Assembly: GCA_030151505.1 (NCBI GenBank)
Contig: JASLDQ010000329.1
Span: 1 to 11,528 of the forward strand
Source of the DNA: Chromobacteriaceae bacterium
GTDB lineage: Bacteria > Pseudomonadota > Gammaproteobacteria > Burkholderiales > Aquaspirillaceae
DNA length: 11,528 nucleotides
Direction of reading: 5' to 3'
In this document: piece by piece, positions 1 to 6,929 of the stretch
Layout of the letters: each line of letters begins with the position of its first letter
Position numbering within the stretch: the first letter of the stretch is position 1
Program-made: the position numbers and the translations under genes
The notes under the pieces: generated by a model
The model's input: only the letters and a program-made list of their open reading frames with translations
Database searches by the model: none
Told to the model about the DNA's origin: nothing

Positions 1-848
1 GCAAGGGCTACAACGGCCGCGTGCTGGTGCGGGACTTCACCACCCGCATTCTGCGCGGCGACAAAATCGGCCTGATCGGCCCCAACGGCATCGGCAAGAC
101 CACCCTGCTGAAACTGATCCTCGGCGAACTGCAGCCGGACAGCGGCACCGTGCGCCAGGGCACCAAGCTCGAAATCGCCTACTTCGACCAGTTCCGCGAG
201 CAGCTGGACGAGGACATGGCCATCGTCGACGTGATCGGCGAGGGCAAGGATTTCATCGAGATCGGCGGGCAGAAGAAGCACGTGATGAGCTATCTGGAGG
301 ACTTCCTGTTCTCGCCGGCGCGGGCCAAGAGCCCGGTGCGTTCGCTGTCGGGCGGCGAGCGCAACCGCCTCTTGCTGGCCAAGCTGTTCACCCGGCCCGC
401 CAACGTGCTGGTGCTGGACGAACCGACCAACGACCTGGACATCGATACGCTGGAGCTGCTGGAGCAACTGCTGGACGACTACAAGGGCACCGTTTTCGTG
501 GTCAGCCACGACCGGGCGTTTCTGGACAACGTGGTCACGCAGGTAATCGCCTTCGAGGGCGACGGCAAGCTCATGGAATATCCGGGCGGCTACAGCGACT
601 GGGTCGACGCCCGGGCCCGCATGGCGGCGCTGCGCGAACCGGTGGAGAGCAAGCCTGCGCCGGCGGCCAAGACGGAGGCCAAGGCCGAGCGAGCCAAGAG
701 CCGCGCCAAACTGTCGTACAACGAAACCCGCGAGCTGGAGCGCCTGCCGGACGAAATCGCCGCGCTGGAAACCGAGCAGGCCGACCTGAACCAGAAGCTG
801 CTCGACCCGAACGTCTGGCGCGATGCGCCGCAAGACGCGCAGGGCTAG
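1..848 (+). CDS. uup: ABC-F family ATPase Uup, 3' part, truncated by an amber codon
   Basis: The gene runs in from the left edge; its first full codon is at 3. This is the second nucleotide-binding domain and linker of an ABC-F protein, the soluble ribosome/DNA-associated ATPases without membrane segments. Counting the codon at 21 as residue 1, I see Walker A GPNGIGKTT (20-28), ABC signature LSGGE (109-113), Walker B VLVLDEP (129-135) and the switch His163 in VSHD. The stretch QGTKLEIAYFDQ and the charged C-terminal tail (about 205-275) match Uup better than EttA. The tail is the coiled-coil domain, thought to bind nucleic acid. Uup is linked to transposon excision control and ribosome function in E. 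coli. Oddity: the reading frame meets TAG at 846-848, yet 26 more Uup-like codons follow in the same frame up to TAA at 927-929, so the protein is probably shortened. Confidence 0.9.
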   Translation, partial: KGYNGRVLVRDFTTRILRGDKIGLIGPNGIGKTTLLKLILGELQPDSGTVRQGTKLEIAYFDQFREQLDEDMAIVDVIGEGKDFIEIGGQKKHVMSYLEDFLFSPARAKSPVRSLSGGERNRLLLAKLFTRPANVLVLDEPTNDLDIDTLELLEQLLDDYKGTVFVVSHDRAFLDNVVTQVIAFEGDGKLMEYPGGYSDWVDARARMAALREPVESKPAPAAKTEAKAERAKSRAKLSYNETRELERLPDEIAALETEQADLNQKLLDPNVWRDAPQDAQG

Positions 849-929
849 CAAACCCGCATCGAGGCGATCGACGAGTTGCTGCTGGACAAGCTGGCGCGCT
901 GGGAAGAGCTGGAAGGAAAACAGGGGTAA
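849..929 (+). pseudogene. In-frame remnant of the Uup C-terminus beyond the amber codon
   Basis: After the TAG at 846-848 the same frame stays open for 26 codons and ends at TAA (927-929). The translation begins QTRIEAID, ends LARWEELEGKQG, and is helical and acidic. It resembles the end of E. coli Uup, which closes with a similar ARWE/ERWE..LE segment. It therefore looks like the true C-terminus, cut off by one nonsense change (for example from TTG, CAG or TGG) or by a sequencing error. Stop readthrough is possible but nothing seen here promotes it. No independent start or ribosome binding site precedes it, so I do not treat it as a separate gene. Confidence 0.7.
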
Positions 930-1061
930 GCCGCCCGATACGGAGCACCGAGGCGCTCTGGCTTGCTCGCGTCCCTCGTATTCCGGTGCGACGCGGCCAA
1001 AAATCCGGATGACGGCTGCCGGGGTTCAGGTTGCCGCCGTCGGACAAGACCCGAGCGACAC

Positions 1062-1117
1062 CAGCCCGACATGACAATGCCCGCACCTTGTGATGCGGGC
1101 ATTGTCATGTCGGGCTG
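1062..1117. terminator. 24-bp perfect inverted repeat between convergent genes (hairpin, probable two-way terminator)
   Basis: The left arm 1062-1085 (starting CAGCCCGACATGACAATG) is the exact reverse complement of the right arm 1094-1117, with an 8-base loop CCTTGTGA (1086-1093). It lies in the 222-base gap between the convergent uup and histidine kinase genes, where a shared terminator is expected. There is no T-tract on either side, so it is not a standard intrinsic terminator. It could instead act as an mRNA 3'-end stabiliser, a protein site, or be a dispersed genomic repeat. I see nothing else in 930-1151. Confidence 0.6.
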
Positions 1118-1151
1118 CCGTTGTGTGGGATCAGACCGGCTGCGTTTGCCT

Positions 1152-2303
1152 CTACGCCGCCACCGGACGAGCCAGCGGCAGCCAGATTGTGAAGGAGCTG
1201 CCCTTGCCGACCTCGCTCTCGACCGCGATCCGCCCGCCGTGCTTCTGGATGATGCCGTAGGAGATCGACAGGCCGAGCCCGGTTCCCTGCCCCACCGTCT
1301 TGGTGGTGAAGAAGGGTTCGAAGATGCGGGTACGGAGGGATTCAGGGATGCCTCGACCGGTGTCGACTATCGTGATGCAGACCTCCTGTCCCACCTGACG
1401 GGTTCGCAGGGTGATACGGCCCTGCCCCTCGATCGACTGGGCCGCGTTGACCAGCAGGTTCAGGAACACCTGATTGATCTGGGCCGGGATGCATTCCACC
1501 AGCGGCAATTCGCCGTAATCGCGTTCGACTTCCGCCTTGTACTTGATCTCGTTGCGGGCCATGTTGAGGGTGCTTTCCAGCCCGGCATGCAGATCGGCCT
1601 GCTGCCACTGAACGTCGCCCATGCGGGAGAAGTCGCGCAGGCTCTGTACGATGTGGCGTACCCGGCTGGTTCCTTCGATCGATTCCGCGATCAGGTTGCG
1701 GACATCGTCGCGCATGAAATCGAGGTCGGCCTGCATCTTGGCGGCCCGCAGTCGCTCGGCCTGCTCCGGCGCCAGCGCGAGCCCGGGTTCTATGGCTTCG
1801 TAGGCATCGATCAGTCCCAGCAGATCGTCCACATAGCCGCCCAGCGTGCCAAGGTTCGAATTGACGAAACCGATGGGGTTGTTGACCTCGTGCGCGACGC
1901 CGGCGGCCAGCTGGCCGATTGCGGCCAGCTTTTCCGATTGCAGCAACTGGTTGTGCGCCTCTTCCAGCTTGCCGATCAGGATTCTTTGCTCTTCTTTTTC
2001 GTGCTCCAGGGCGGCCTGGGTTTGGCGGCGCCTGGCGATCTGCGCCTCCATTCGGTCGAGCGCCTGCTGCAGCGAATGCCGGATTTTGCTGTTTTCCCGC
2101 AGAGTGTCTTCCAGCTGCCGGGTGCGGCGACGAATCTGTTCTTCCAGCATCACGTCCAGCTGGAAATGGGTGAAATCGGAGGCATTGGCCGAGGTCCGCT
2201 GCTCGGCCCAGTCCATCAGTACGAGGATGATTTTCTGGAGCCGGTCGATTTCGGCCTGCACCTCATGCAGGCTCTCGCCGGACATCCGGACCGTCGTCGT
2301 CAT
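1152..2303 (-). CDS. Soluble sensor histidine kinase
   Basis: A 383-residue kinase that autophosphorylates on His and passes the phosphate to a response regulator. In order: an N-terminal helical region without membrane segments, a charged coiled coil (about 52-125), the dimerisation/phosphoacceptor helix with AHEVNNPIG (His138), and a catalytic HATPase domain with N box NLLVNAAQ (282-289), G1 DTGRGIP (314-320), F box FEPFFTTK (328-335) and G2 GTGLGLS (340-346). All key residues are present, so it should be active. There is no PAS, GAF or periplasmic domain, so input must come from a partner. The upstream FIST gene overlaps its start by ATGA, implying translational coupling, and GGGGAG lies 7 bases before the ATG. 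The likely output partner is the divergent REC-HD-GYP protein, but this pairing is inferred from position only. Confidence 0.93.
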   Translation of the reverse strand: MTTTVRMSGESLHEVQAEIDRLQKIILVLMDWAEQRTSANASDFTHFQLDVMLEEQIRRRTRQLEDTLRENSKIRHSLQQALDRMEAQIARRRQTQAALEHEKEEQRILIGKLEEAHNQLLQSEKLAAIGQLAAGVAHEVNNPIGFVNSNLGTLGGYVDDLLGLIDAYEAIEPGLALAPEQAERLRAAKMQADLDFMRDDVRNLIAESIEGTSRVRHIVQSLRDFSRMGDVQWQQADLHAGLESTLNMARNEIKYKAEVERDYGELPLVECIPAQINQVFLNLLVNAAQSIEGQGRITLRTRQVGQEVCITIVDTGRGIPESLRTRIFEPFFTTKTVGQGTGLGLSISYGIIQKHGGRIAVESEVGKGSSFTIWLPLARPVAA

Positions 2304-3442
2304 GCCTTGTCTCCCCAGCCGATTGCAATGCCGGTCAGCGTCTGATTGACGTGCGCCCGCCCGAACTGCTCGCCGTAGGTGCTGAAACCGACCGCCCGAT
2401 TGCGGCTGAACACGGCGCCGGCCTGTGCCTTGAGTCCCTTCCGGTCCAGTTCAATATTGCGCAGGATGCAATCGCATGCCAGCACGACCTGCAAGGGACC
2501 GACCACCTCGTGGACCTCGGAGAACAGTTGCTCGAGATTGTCCAGCAGGTTGGTGCTGTGTGCCACGCGCAACACCACGCCCTGATCGATGGCGCAATAC
2601 AGCGTCAGGCTGCCGTCCGGATTGGCCTGGCGGATCGACCTCACGTACTCCTTCCCGTCGATCAACACCGCCAGCGGCGTTTCGGCAAACTGAACCGTGT
2701 CGAGGTCCGCAATGTCGCCGCCGATCAGACGGGCGTACTCATCCACCGCCCGCCGGCCGTTGATTTCATACACGATGCGGCGGGAGGCATCGGCGCGGGT
2801 CACCACCATGCGGGTATCGGTCGCCTCGACATGCTGGGTCTTGAACGGCGTAAAGGGAAAACAGGTGGAGATCAGCACCAACACGGCGCTGTCATCGTGA
2901 AACGCGCCGTCGTAGTAAACCCGGGTGCGGGAAAAGCGCAGCCCATCGGCCGCAGAGCCGCCCACCAGCGGGATATTCCCCAAGCCTCGCTGTACCGCGC
3001 GGGCAACCTGTTCTTCGCGAATCGACAGGCCGTCGATCAACAGCAGGGCGAAGCTGTTGTCGGCCCGCGCATCCGCTCTGGCGGCCCCCTGCTGCTGCAG
3101 CAGGTCATCGACCATCGACAGGCCGTGTTCGGGATTGAATTGCTGCAGGTCCTCCAGCTGGCCGACCACGGCACTGCAACAGCCCGCAGGAAAGCTCACG
3201 CCGGCCAGGCTGTGTTCGAGATAGCCGGCCGGACCGATCTCTCCGGCGCTGGTGCAGCCGACGACGGTAACGCCGGCAAAAGCGGACTGCATTGCCGCGG
3301 CCAGGCGGTCCAGATCGTAGTCGCCGGCGCAGAAGAACAGCACCAGCGCGATGTCAGGCTGGACAAGGCCGGCATGCAGCTCCCGAACGGCCTGTTCCAC
3401 ATCGCAGGCGCCGGACTGTGCCGTGCGGATCATGGCTTCCAT
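2300..3442 (-). CDS. FIST-domain sensor protein (NosP-like candidate)
   Basis: A soluble protein of 380 residues (from the ATG at 3442) with FIST N- and C-terminal domains. Seen directly: LVLFFCAGDYDLDRL near the start, VVGCTSAGEIGPAGYL (about 60-75), a central PLVGGSAADG, and the C-terminal GFSTYGEQFG...HVNQTLTG block typical of the family. FIST proteins are presumed intracellular small-ligand sensors. The NosP subgroup binds haem and nitric oxide in Pseudomonas, Vibrio and Legionella and regulates a neighbouring histidine kinase. The ATGA overlap with the kinase gene fits that role, but haem binding cannot be read from sequence by eye. Start choice: the frame opens at GTG 3535, but those 31 extra residues are not FIST-like and lack a ribosome site. 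ATG 3442 or 3433 puts the conserved MIRTAQSG segment at the N-terminus. Confidence 0.88.
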   Translation of the reverse strand: MEAMIRTAQSGACDVEQAVRELHAGLVQPDIALVLFFCAGDYDLDRLAAAMQSAFAGVTVVGCTSAGEIGPAGYLEHSLAGVSFPAGCCSAVVGQLEDLQQFNPEHGLSMVDDLLQQQGAARADARADNSFALLLIDGLSIREEQVARAVQRGLGNIPLVGGSAADGLRFSRTRVYYDGAFHDDSAVLVLISTCFPFTPFKTQHVEATDTRMVVTRADASRRIVYEINGRRAVDEYARLIGGDIADLDTVQFAETPLAVLIDGKEYVRSIRQANPDGSLTLYCAIDQGVVLRVAHSTNLLDNLEQLFSEVHEVVGPLQVVLACDCILRNIELDRKGLKAQAGAVFSRNRAVGFSTYGEQFGRAHVNQTLTGIAIGWGDKA

Positions 3443-3536
3443 AGGCAAGACCTGTGTTCCCGAAAACGAAGAAGAAGTATCGCCGGACAGCATGACCGGC
3501 ATGGAAACGGCCAGTGTCGGCAATCTTGAATTCACT

Positions 3537-3567
3537 TATCATAACCCGGCCCGGCGCACTGCCGGGC
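3537..3567. promoter_or_regulatory. Candidate divergent regulatory region with inverted repeat
   Basis: Between the FIST gene (minus) and the HD-GYP gene (plus) lies TTATCATAA (3536-3544), which offers a -10-like hexamer on both strands (TATCAT / TATGAT, each 5 of 6 to consensus). It is followed by a 7-bp inverted repeat GCCCGGC-GCACT-GCCGGGC (3549-3567). No convincing -35 box stands at the right distance on either strand. It may be an operator or a 5'-leader hairpin; this is a weak call resting on position and symmetry. Confidence 0.3.
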
Positions 3568-3602
3568 AGGAACATTTGGCCTGATTGATGCTGGAGCGCT
3601 GC

Positions 3603-4901
3603 ATGACTGACGAGAACCTCTCCCGCCCCGGGAACGGCTTTACCATCCTGTGTGTCGACGACGAAGAAAACATCCTCTCCTCGCTTAAACGCCTGTTCCG
3701 CCCCTTGGGCGCGGCAGTCCTGACGGCGGGCAGCGGCTCCCGGGCGCTGGAACTGATGCAGCAGCACGCCGTGCATATCGTCATCTCCGACATGCGCATG
3801 CCGGAGATGGACGGCGCCACCCTGCTGGAACGCATCTGCCAGCAGTGGCCAGATACCGTCCGCATCCTACTGACCGGTTATGCCGACATCGGCGCGACCA
3901 TCGCCGCCATCAATCGCGGGCAGATCTACCGCTACCTCGACAAACCGTGGGATGACCAGCAGTTCCTGTTCCTGCTGCAGGACGTTTTCGCCCGCTTGCG
4001 ACTGCAGCAGGACAAGGCCCGGCTGGAAGAAGAAATACGCCAGCGCAACCAGGAACTGCAAGCCCTCAACGCCACGCTGGAACAGAAGGTCGAGCAGCGC
4101 ACGGCCGAGCTGCGCGACGCCAATGCCCATATCCGGCGCAATTTTCTTACCGCGATCAAGGTCTTTACCCAGCTGACCGAGCTGCGCGCAAGCCAGATTG
4201 CAGGGCACTCGCGCCGCGTGGCGGAACTGGCCAAGACCATCGCCCGTCACATGGGGCTGACGGCGGCGGAGACCCAGGACATCATGCTGGCCAGCCTGCT
4301 CCACGACATCGGCAAGATCGGCCTGCCGGACACCCTGCTGCAAAAGCCGCTTTCCCACCTCAATGCGCAGGAACTGGCCCGATACCGCGAGCACGCTAAA
4401 ACCGGGCAACAGGCCATGATGCCGCTGGACGAGCTGCACACAGCGGCCAGCCTGATCCGCCACCATCATGAAAAATGGAACGGACAAGGCTACCCCGACA
4501 AGCTCAGAGGCGAGGCGATCCCGCTGGGGGCGCGCATCCTGGCCGTCGCCAACGATTTCGACGCCCTGCAGGCGGGCATTCTGGTGCCCCGCAGCCTTGG
4601 CCGCGAAGAAGCGCTGGCCCAGATCGTCCTCAACGCCGGAGAACACTACGATCCGGCCGTGGTCGAGGCGCTGCAGGCCTTGCAGGCGCAAGCCCAGGAT
4701 GTCAGGCCGGAAGAAAACCTGCTCTCCGTCACCGATCTGCGCGCCGGCATGGTGCTGGCGCGTGACCTGCTCAGCAAGGGCGGCATGCTGCTGCTGGCTG
4801 CCGATCATGTTCTCAACGAGAAACTGATCAGCCACCTGCATCGCTACCAGACGCACGAATCCGACAAGCTGGCCGTTCCCATCCGGCCGCCACAAGCCTG
4901 A
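3603..4901 (+). CDS. Response regulator with HD-GYP domain (c-di-GMP phosphodiesterase)
   Basis: A 432-residue two-component output protein. An N-terminal receiver domain (about 13-130) has acidic residues Asp19/Asp20, phosphoacceptor Asp63 in ISDMRMPEMDG, Thr91 and Lys114 in LDKPW. A long coiled coil (about 135-175) leads to an HD-GYP domain (about 180-365) with GHSRRV (His202), HDIGK (234-238), REHAKTG and HHEKWNGQGYP (288-298). HD-GYP enzymes hydrolyse cyclic di-GMP, and the catalytic signature looks complete. One position reads VANDFDAL (315-322) where VADxFDAL is common. A C-terminal tail (about 372-415, SVTDLRAGMVLARDLL) is an extra module also seen in some HD-GYP regulators. Start: ATG 3603 has GGAG at 3593-3596, 6 bases upstream; in-frame ATG 3588 and TTG 3585 lack one. 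Its expected kinase is the divergent histidine kinase, with FIST as sensor. Confidence 0.93.
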   Translation: MTDENLSRPGNGFTILCVDDEENILSSLKRLFRPLGAAVLTAGSGSRALELMQQHAVHIVISDMRMPEMDGATLLERICQQWPDTVRILLTGYADIGATIAAINRGQIYRYLDKPWDDQQFLFLLQDVFARLRLQQDKARLEEEIRQRNQELQALNATLEQKVEQRTAELRDANAHIRRNFLTAIKVFTQLTELRASQIAGHSRRVAELAKTIARHMGLTAAETQDIMLASLLHDIGKIGLPDTLLQKPLSHLNAQELARYREHAKTGQQAMMPLDELHTAASLIRHHHEKWNGQGYPDKLRGEAIPLGARILAVANDFDALQAGILVPRSLGREEALAQIVLNAGEHYDPAVVEALQALQAQAQDVRPEENLLSVTDLRAGMVLARDLLSKGGMLLLAADHVLNEKLISHLHRYQTHESDKLAVPIRPPQA

Positions 4902-4980
4902 ACCAGGCTCGGCCATGCCATTTGCCACTGCCGCTCGGCACTGATCATGCAGTAAGATTTATCCGGCCCCGGCACGCCCC

Positions 4981-5024
4981 GCCCGGATCCGGGCTGGCCC
5001 CAGGCGATGCACCCGCCGGGGTGC
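4981..5024. other. Two short hairpins in the gap after the HD-GYP gene
   Basis: The 239-base gap 4902-5140 holds a 14-bp perfect palindrome GCCCGGATCCGGGC (4981-4994) and a second stem GCACCC-GCCG-GGGTGC (5009-5024), followed only by a T-poor stretch. They may end the HD-GYP transcript by a factor-dependent route or sit in the leader of the lipoprotein gene. A third small inverted repeat CACCGGC/GCCGGTG (5104-5124) lies just before that gene's start. I see no clear promoter here. Confidence 0.3.
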
Positions 5025-5140
5025 GATTCAGTTTGTATCAAGGATGGCTTTGCAAGAAAGGAGCAGCGGGACACAGGGCGTTTGCGAGCGCCGCGCTATC
5101 CCTCACCGGCATGAATGGCCGGTGTCTCCCGCGCAGACGG

Positions 5141-5656
5141 ATGAAACGGATTGTTGTACTCGGACTGATCGCCGGCTTGCTCGCGGCTTGCTCGACCCCG
5201 ACGCCGCCGAGAAAAATCGCCAGCGCCAAAACCTCCAAGCCGCGCACCGGCCAGAGCCTCGCCAACATCCAGGCCAGCGGCGACGGCCGCGAAATCGTGA
5301 TGTACGCACTGGGGCTTCTGGATGTCGGCTACCAGTTCGGCGGCACCAATCCGGAGGCCGGGCTCGACTGCTCCGGCATGGCCGGCTTCATCTACCAGAA
5401 CGCCATCGGCGTACAGCTGCCACGCAGCGCGCGCGAAATCGCAGACCGTACCCGCTCCATTGACCGCACGCGCCTGCAGGCCGGCGACATGGTGTTCTTC
5501 AATACGATGAACCGGCCGTATTCCCATATGGGCATCTACATCGGCGATGGCAAGTTCGTCCACGCCCCGCGCACCAACAGCACCATCCGGATCGAAAGCC
5601 TCAACAGCAGCTACTTTGCCTCGCGCTTCGACGGCGCCCGCACGGTATTCTTCTGA
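5141..5656 (+). CDS. NlpC/P60 family lipoprotein (probable peptidoglycan endopeptidase)
   Basis: A 171-residue lipoprotein. The N-terminus MKRIVVLGLIAGLLAAC is a lipoprotein signal with lipobox LAAC and lipidated Cys17; the next residue, Ser18, favours outer-membrane sorting. A short Pro/Lys-rich linker (18-45) leads to an NlpC/P60 cysteine-peptidase domain with catalytic Cys77 in DCSGM, His129 in SHMGIYIG and the third polar residue His141 in FVHAP. These enzymes usually cut the peptide stems of peptidoglycan. The frame is open upstream to 4922, but only ATG 5141 places the signal peptide at the start; its ribosome site is poor. Length and layout resemble the small Spr/NlpC-type lipoproteins. 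It stands alone and ends before a strong terminator. Confidence 0.92.
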   Translation: MKRIVVLGLIAGLLAACSTPTPPRKIASAKTSKPRTGQSLANIQASGDGREIVMYALGLLDVGYQFGGTNPEAGLDCSGMAGFIYQNAIGVQLPRSAREIADRTRSIDRTRLQAGDMVFFNTMNRPYSHMGIYIGDGKFVHAPRTNSTIRIESLNSSYFASRFDGARTVFF

Positions 5657-5730
5657 ACCATGCGCCGGCCTCGCCGATGGGTGGGCCAGCCATCCCTCGC
5701 CCCGCTTGACTCAGACGCAACCGGCGGACA

Positions 5731-5761
5731 AAAAAGCCCAACGCTTGATGTTGGGCTTTTT
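5731..5761. terminator. Bidirectional intrinsic terminator
   Basis: A 12-bp stem AAAAAGCCCAAC (5731-5742) pairs with GTTGGGCTTTTT (5750-5761) around a 7-base loop. It has A-runs on one side and T-runs on the other, so it works in both directions. It lies between the convergent lipoprotein (plus) and OsmC (minus) genes and should end both transcripts. Confidence 0.92.
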
Positions 5762-5799
5762 GCTTGCCACGGCTGTTTCGGCGGCGGCATGACGGAAGG

Positions 5800-6249
5800 C
5801 TAGGCGCCTTTCAGTACCTGCCCGGCCATGTCCTTGACCGTCACCTTGATCGGCACGCCGGCTTCGATGCTCTGCGACACGGTGCAAAAGGGCTCGAACT
5901 GGCCGAGGATGCGGTCGAGATGTTCGATGCGATCGGCCTGCTCGCCCAGATTCAGCGTCACGTCGATGCCCGTCACCCGCTGGCGGTTCTCGGCATTGCG
6001 CCCGATGGTGCAGGTGGCATCGGCCGTGATTCTGCCGGCGTTCTGCCTGTATTTCTGCATGGCAAAGAACAGGCTGGCCGCCAGGCAATTGGCGGCAGCG
6101 GCCACCAGCATGTGGCTGGGGGCGGGCCCCTTGTCATGGCCGACGGGAGAGGGTTCATCGGCCAGCAGCTGGGCAAAGCCCTCGCCGAAATCGACCATGA
6201 ACTGATAGCCCTCTTTCTGAGTCAGGTGGACGTGGATGTTCTCTGCCAT
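5800..6249 (-). CDS. OsmC family protein (thiol-dependent peroxide-handling fold)
   Basis: A 149-residue cytoplasmic protein of the OsmC/Ohr superfamily, many members of which reduce organic or inorganic hydroperoxides through two cysteines. Both expected cysteines are present: Cys55 in AAAANCLAASL and Cys122 in EPFCTVSQSIEAGVP. GHDKGPAPSHMLVAAAANC is the usual family segment before the first Cys. It looks like a generic OsmC/YhfA-type member rather than Ohr; the substrate cannot be told. Start: ATG 6249 is preceded by GGGAG (complement of 6256-6260) with 6-base spacing. Its gene stands alone on the minus strand, 233 bases downstream of the VOC gene, with a terminator in between, so it probably has its own promoter. 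Confidence 0.9.
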   Translation of the reverse strand: MAENIHVHLTQKEGYQFMVDFGEGFAQLLADEPSPVGHDKGPAPSHMLVAAAANCLAASLFFAMQKYRQNAGRITADATCTIGRNAENRQRVTGIDVTLNLGEQADRIEHLDRILGQFEPFCTVSQSIEAGVPIKVTVKDMAGQVLKGA

Positions 6250-6290
6250 GACGCTCTCCCTTTTTGGCGATTTTTTGTTGTCTTCATGTC

Positions 6291-6296
6291 ATTGTA
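6291..6296 (-). promoter_or_regulatory. Candidate -10 box for the OsmC gene
   Basis: On the minus strand TACAAT (5 of 6 to TATAAT) lies 41 bases upstream of the OsmC ATG. The nearest -35-like hexamer, TTGCAA, is 20 bases away instead of about 17, so the promoter is weak or activator-dependent if real. The rest of the 6250-6482 gap holds the VOC terminator hairpin and nothing else I recognise. Confidence 0.35.
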
Positions 6297-6433
6297 AGCC
6301 GGCAATCGGGCCAGCATTGCAATCCCGCTTCCGCACAGACCATCAGGCGATACGTCCCCGCTGGTCCTGAGCCCCCCGAATGGTCGTGGCGGCATGACCA
6401 CGGCAGGGTGCCGCCGTTTGTCCGCGGAGAAAA

Positions 6434-6470
6434 CAAGGCGCGTACGCCGTCCGCCGGACTGCGCGCCTTG
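6434..6470 (-). terminator. Intrinsic terminator of the VOC gene
   Basis: CAAGGCGCG (6434-6442) pairs with CGCGCCTTG (6462-6470), and inside it GTCC-GCC-GGAC (6449-6459) forms an upper stem. On the minus strand the hairpin is followed by TTTTC, just after the stop codon of the VOC gene at 6483. It should end that transcript and separate it from OsmC. Confidence 0.7.
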
Positions 6471-6482
6471 AATTGCGGATAT

Positions 6483-6854
6483 TTATTGCATCGAATGCAG
6501 ACCGAGCAAATTGCCTTCGGTATCGACGATCAAGGAAATGAAGCCGTACTCACCGATGGACATCTTCTTGCGCTGGACGCGTCCTCCGGCCTGTGCGGCA
6601 CGGGCCTCCTCGACGGCACAATCCTCGCAACTGAAATAAACCAGAGTGCTGTTGCCCCCGGCGGAACAGCCGTCCATCTTGACCAGGGCTCCGCCCGCGC
6701 CCCAGCGTTCCATCTCCATCGGGAACGCCCACATGTCCAGTTCCGGGCTGTTCAATTTTTCCAGTTTGAGCTGAAAAACGGACTCGTAAAAAGACTTCGC
6801 GCGGGCGATATCGTCCACATAGATTTCAAACCAGCCAACGGGGTTGTGCTTCAT
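6483..6854 (-). CDS. VOC family (glyoxalase/bleomycin-resistance fold) protein
   Basis: A 123-residue single-domain protein of the vicinal oxygen chelate superfamily. It opens with NPVGWFEIYVDDIARAKSFY, the hallmark first beta-alpha unit with Glu10 near a metal-ligand position. It ends with VDTEGNLLGLHS, the usual last strand. Two betaalphabetabetabeta units are expected; the small size implies a dimer. Members include metal-dependent lyases, dioxygenases and antibiotic-binding proteins, and the substrate here is unknown. Start: AGGAG (complement of 6863-6867) lies 8 bases before ATG 6854 but only 2 before ATG 6860, so I chose the former; the frame is open to 6890. It is monocistronic. Confidence 0.88.
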   Translation of the reverse strand: MKHNPVGWFEIYVDDIARAKSFYESVFQLKLEKLNSPELDMWAFPMEMERWGAGGALVKMDGCSAGGNSTLVYFSCEDCAVEEARAAQAGGRVQRKKMSIGEYGFISLIVDTEGNLLGLHSMQ

Positions 6855-6917
6855 CTTCATCACTCCTCTTGCCCAGGACAAAAAGGCCAAATGCCGAGAG
6901 CCGGCACGTCAGCCCCT

Positions 6918-6929
6918 GCTACCGGTAGC
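6918..6929. promoter_or_regulatory. 12-bp palindrome upstream of the VOC gene
   Basis: GCTACCGGTAGC is a perfect 12-bp palindrome 64 bases upstream of the VOC start codon, at a place where a repressor or activator could bind. No neighbouring regulator gene supports this. The same 224-base gap (6855-7078) also holds GGCCGG-CAGT-CCGGCC (7016-7031), a hairpin after the aroF stop without a T-run on the aroF strand. It may be a weak aroF end signal. Confidence 0.25.

Noticed and set aside
963..2345. Long plus-strand open frame opposite the histidine kinase (460 codons)
   Set aside because: It is the antisense shadow of a clear kinase gene in GC-rich DNA; its translation shows no domain and it crosses the 24-bp hairpin.
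2351..3529. Plus-strand open frame opposite the FIST gene (392 codons)
   Set aside because: Antisense shadow; the minus strand encodes full FIST motifs with coupled translation to the kinase.
3577..3591. Sigma-54-like TGGC-N8-TGC element before the HD-GYP gene
   Set aside because: The GG-N10-GC spacing fits, but transcription would start about at the ATG (3603), leaving no room for the GGAG ribosome site.
3867..4928. Minus-strand open frame opposite the HD-GYP gene
   Set aside because: Antisense of an intact REC-HD-GYP protein; no recognisable motif.
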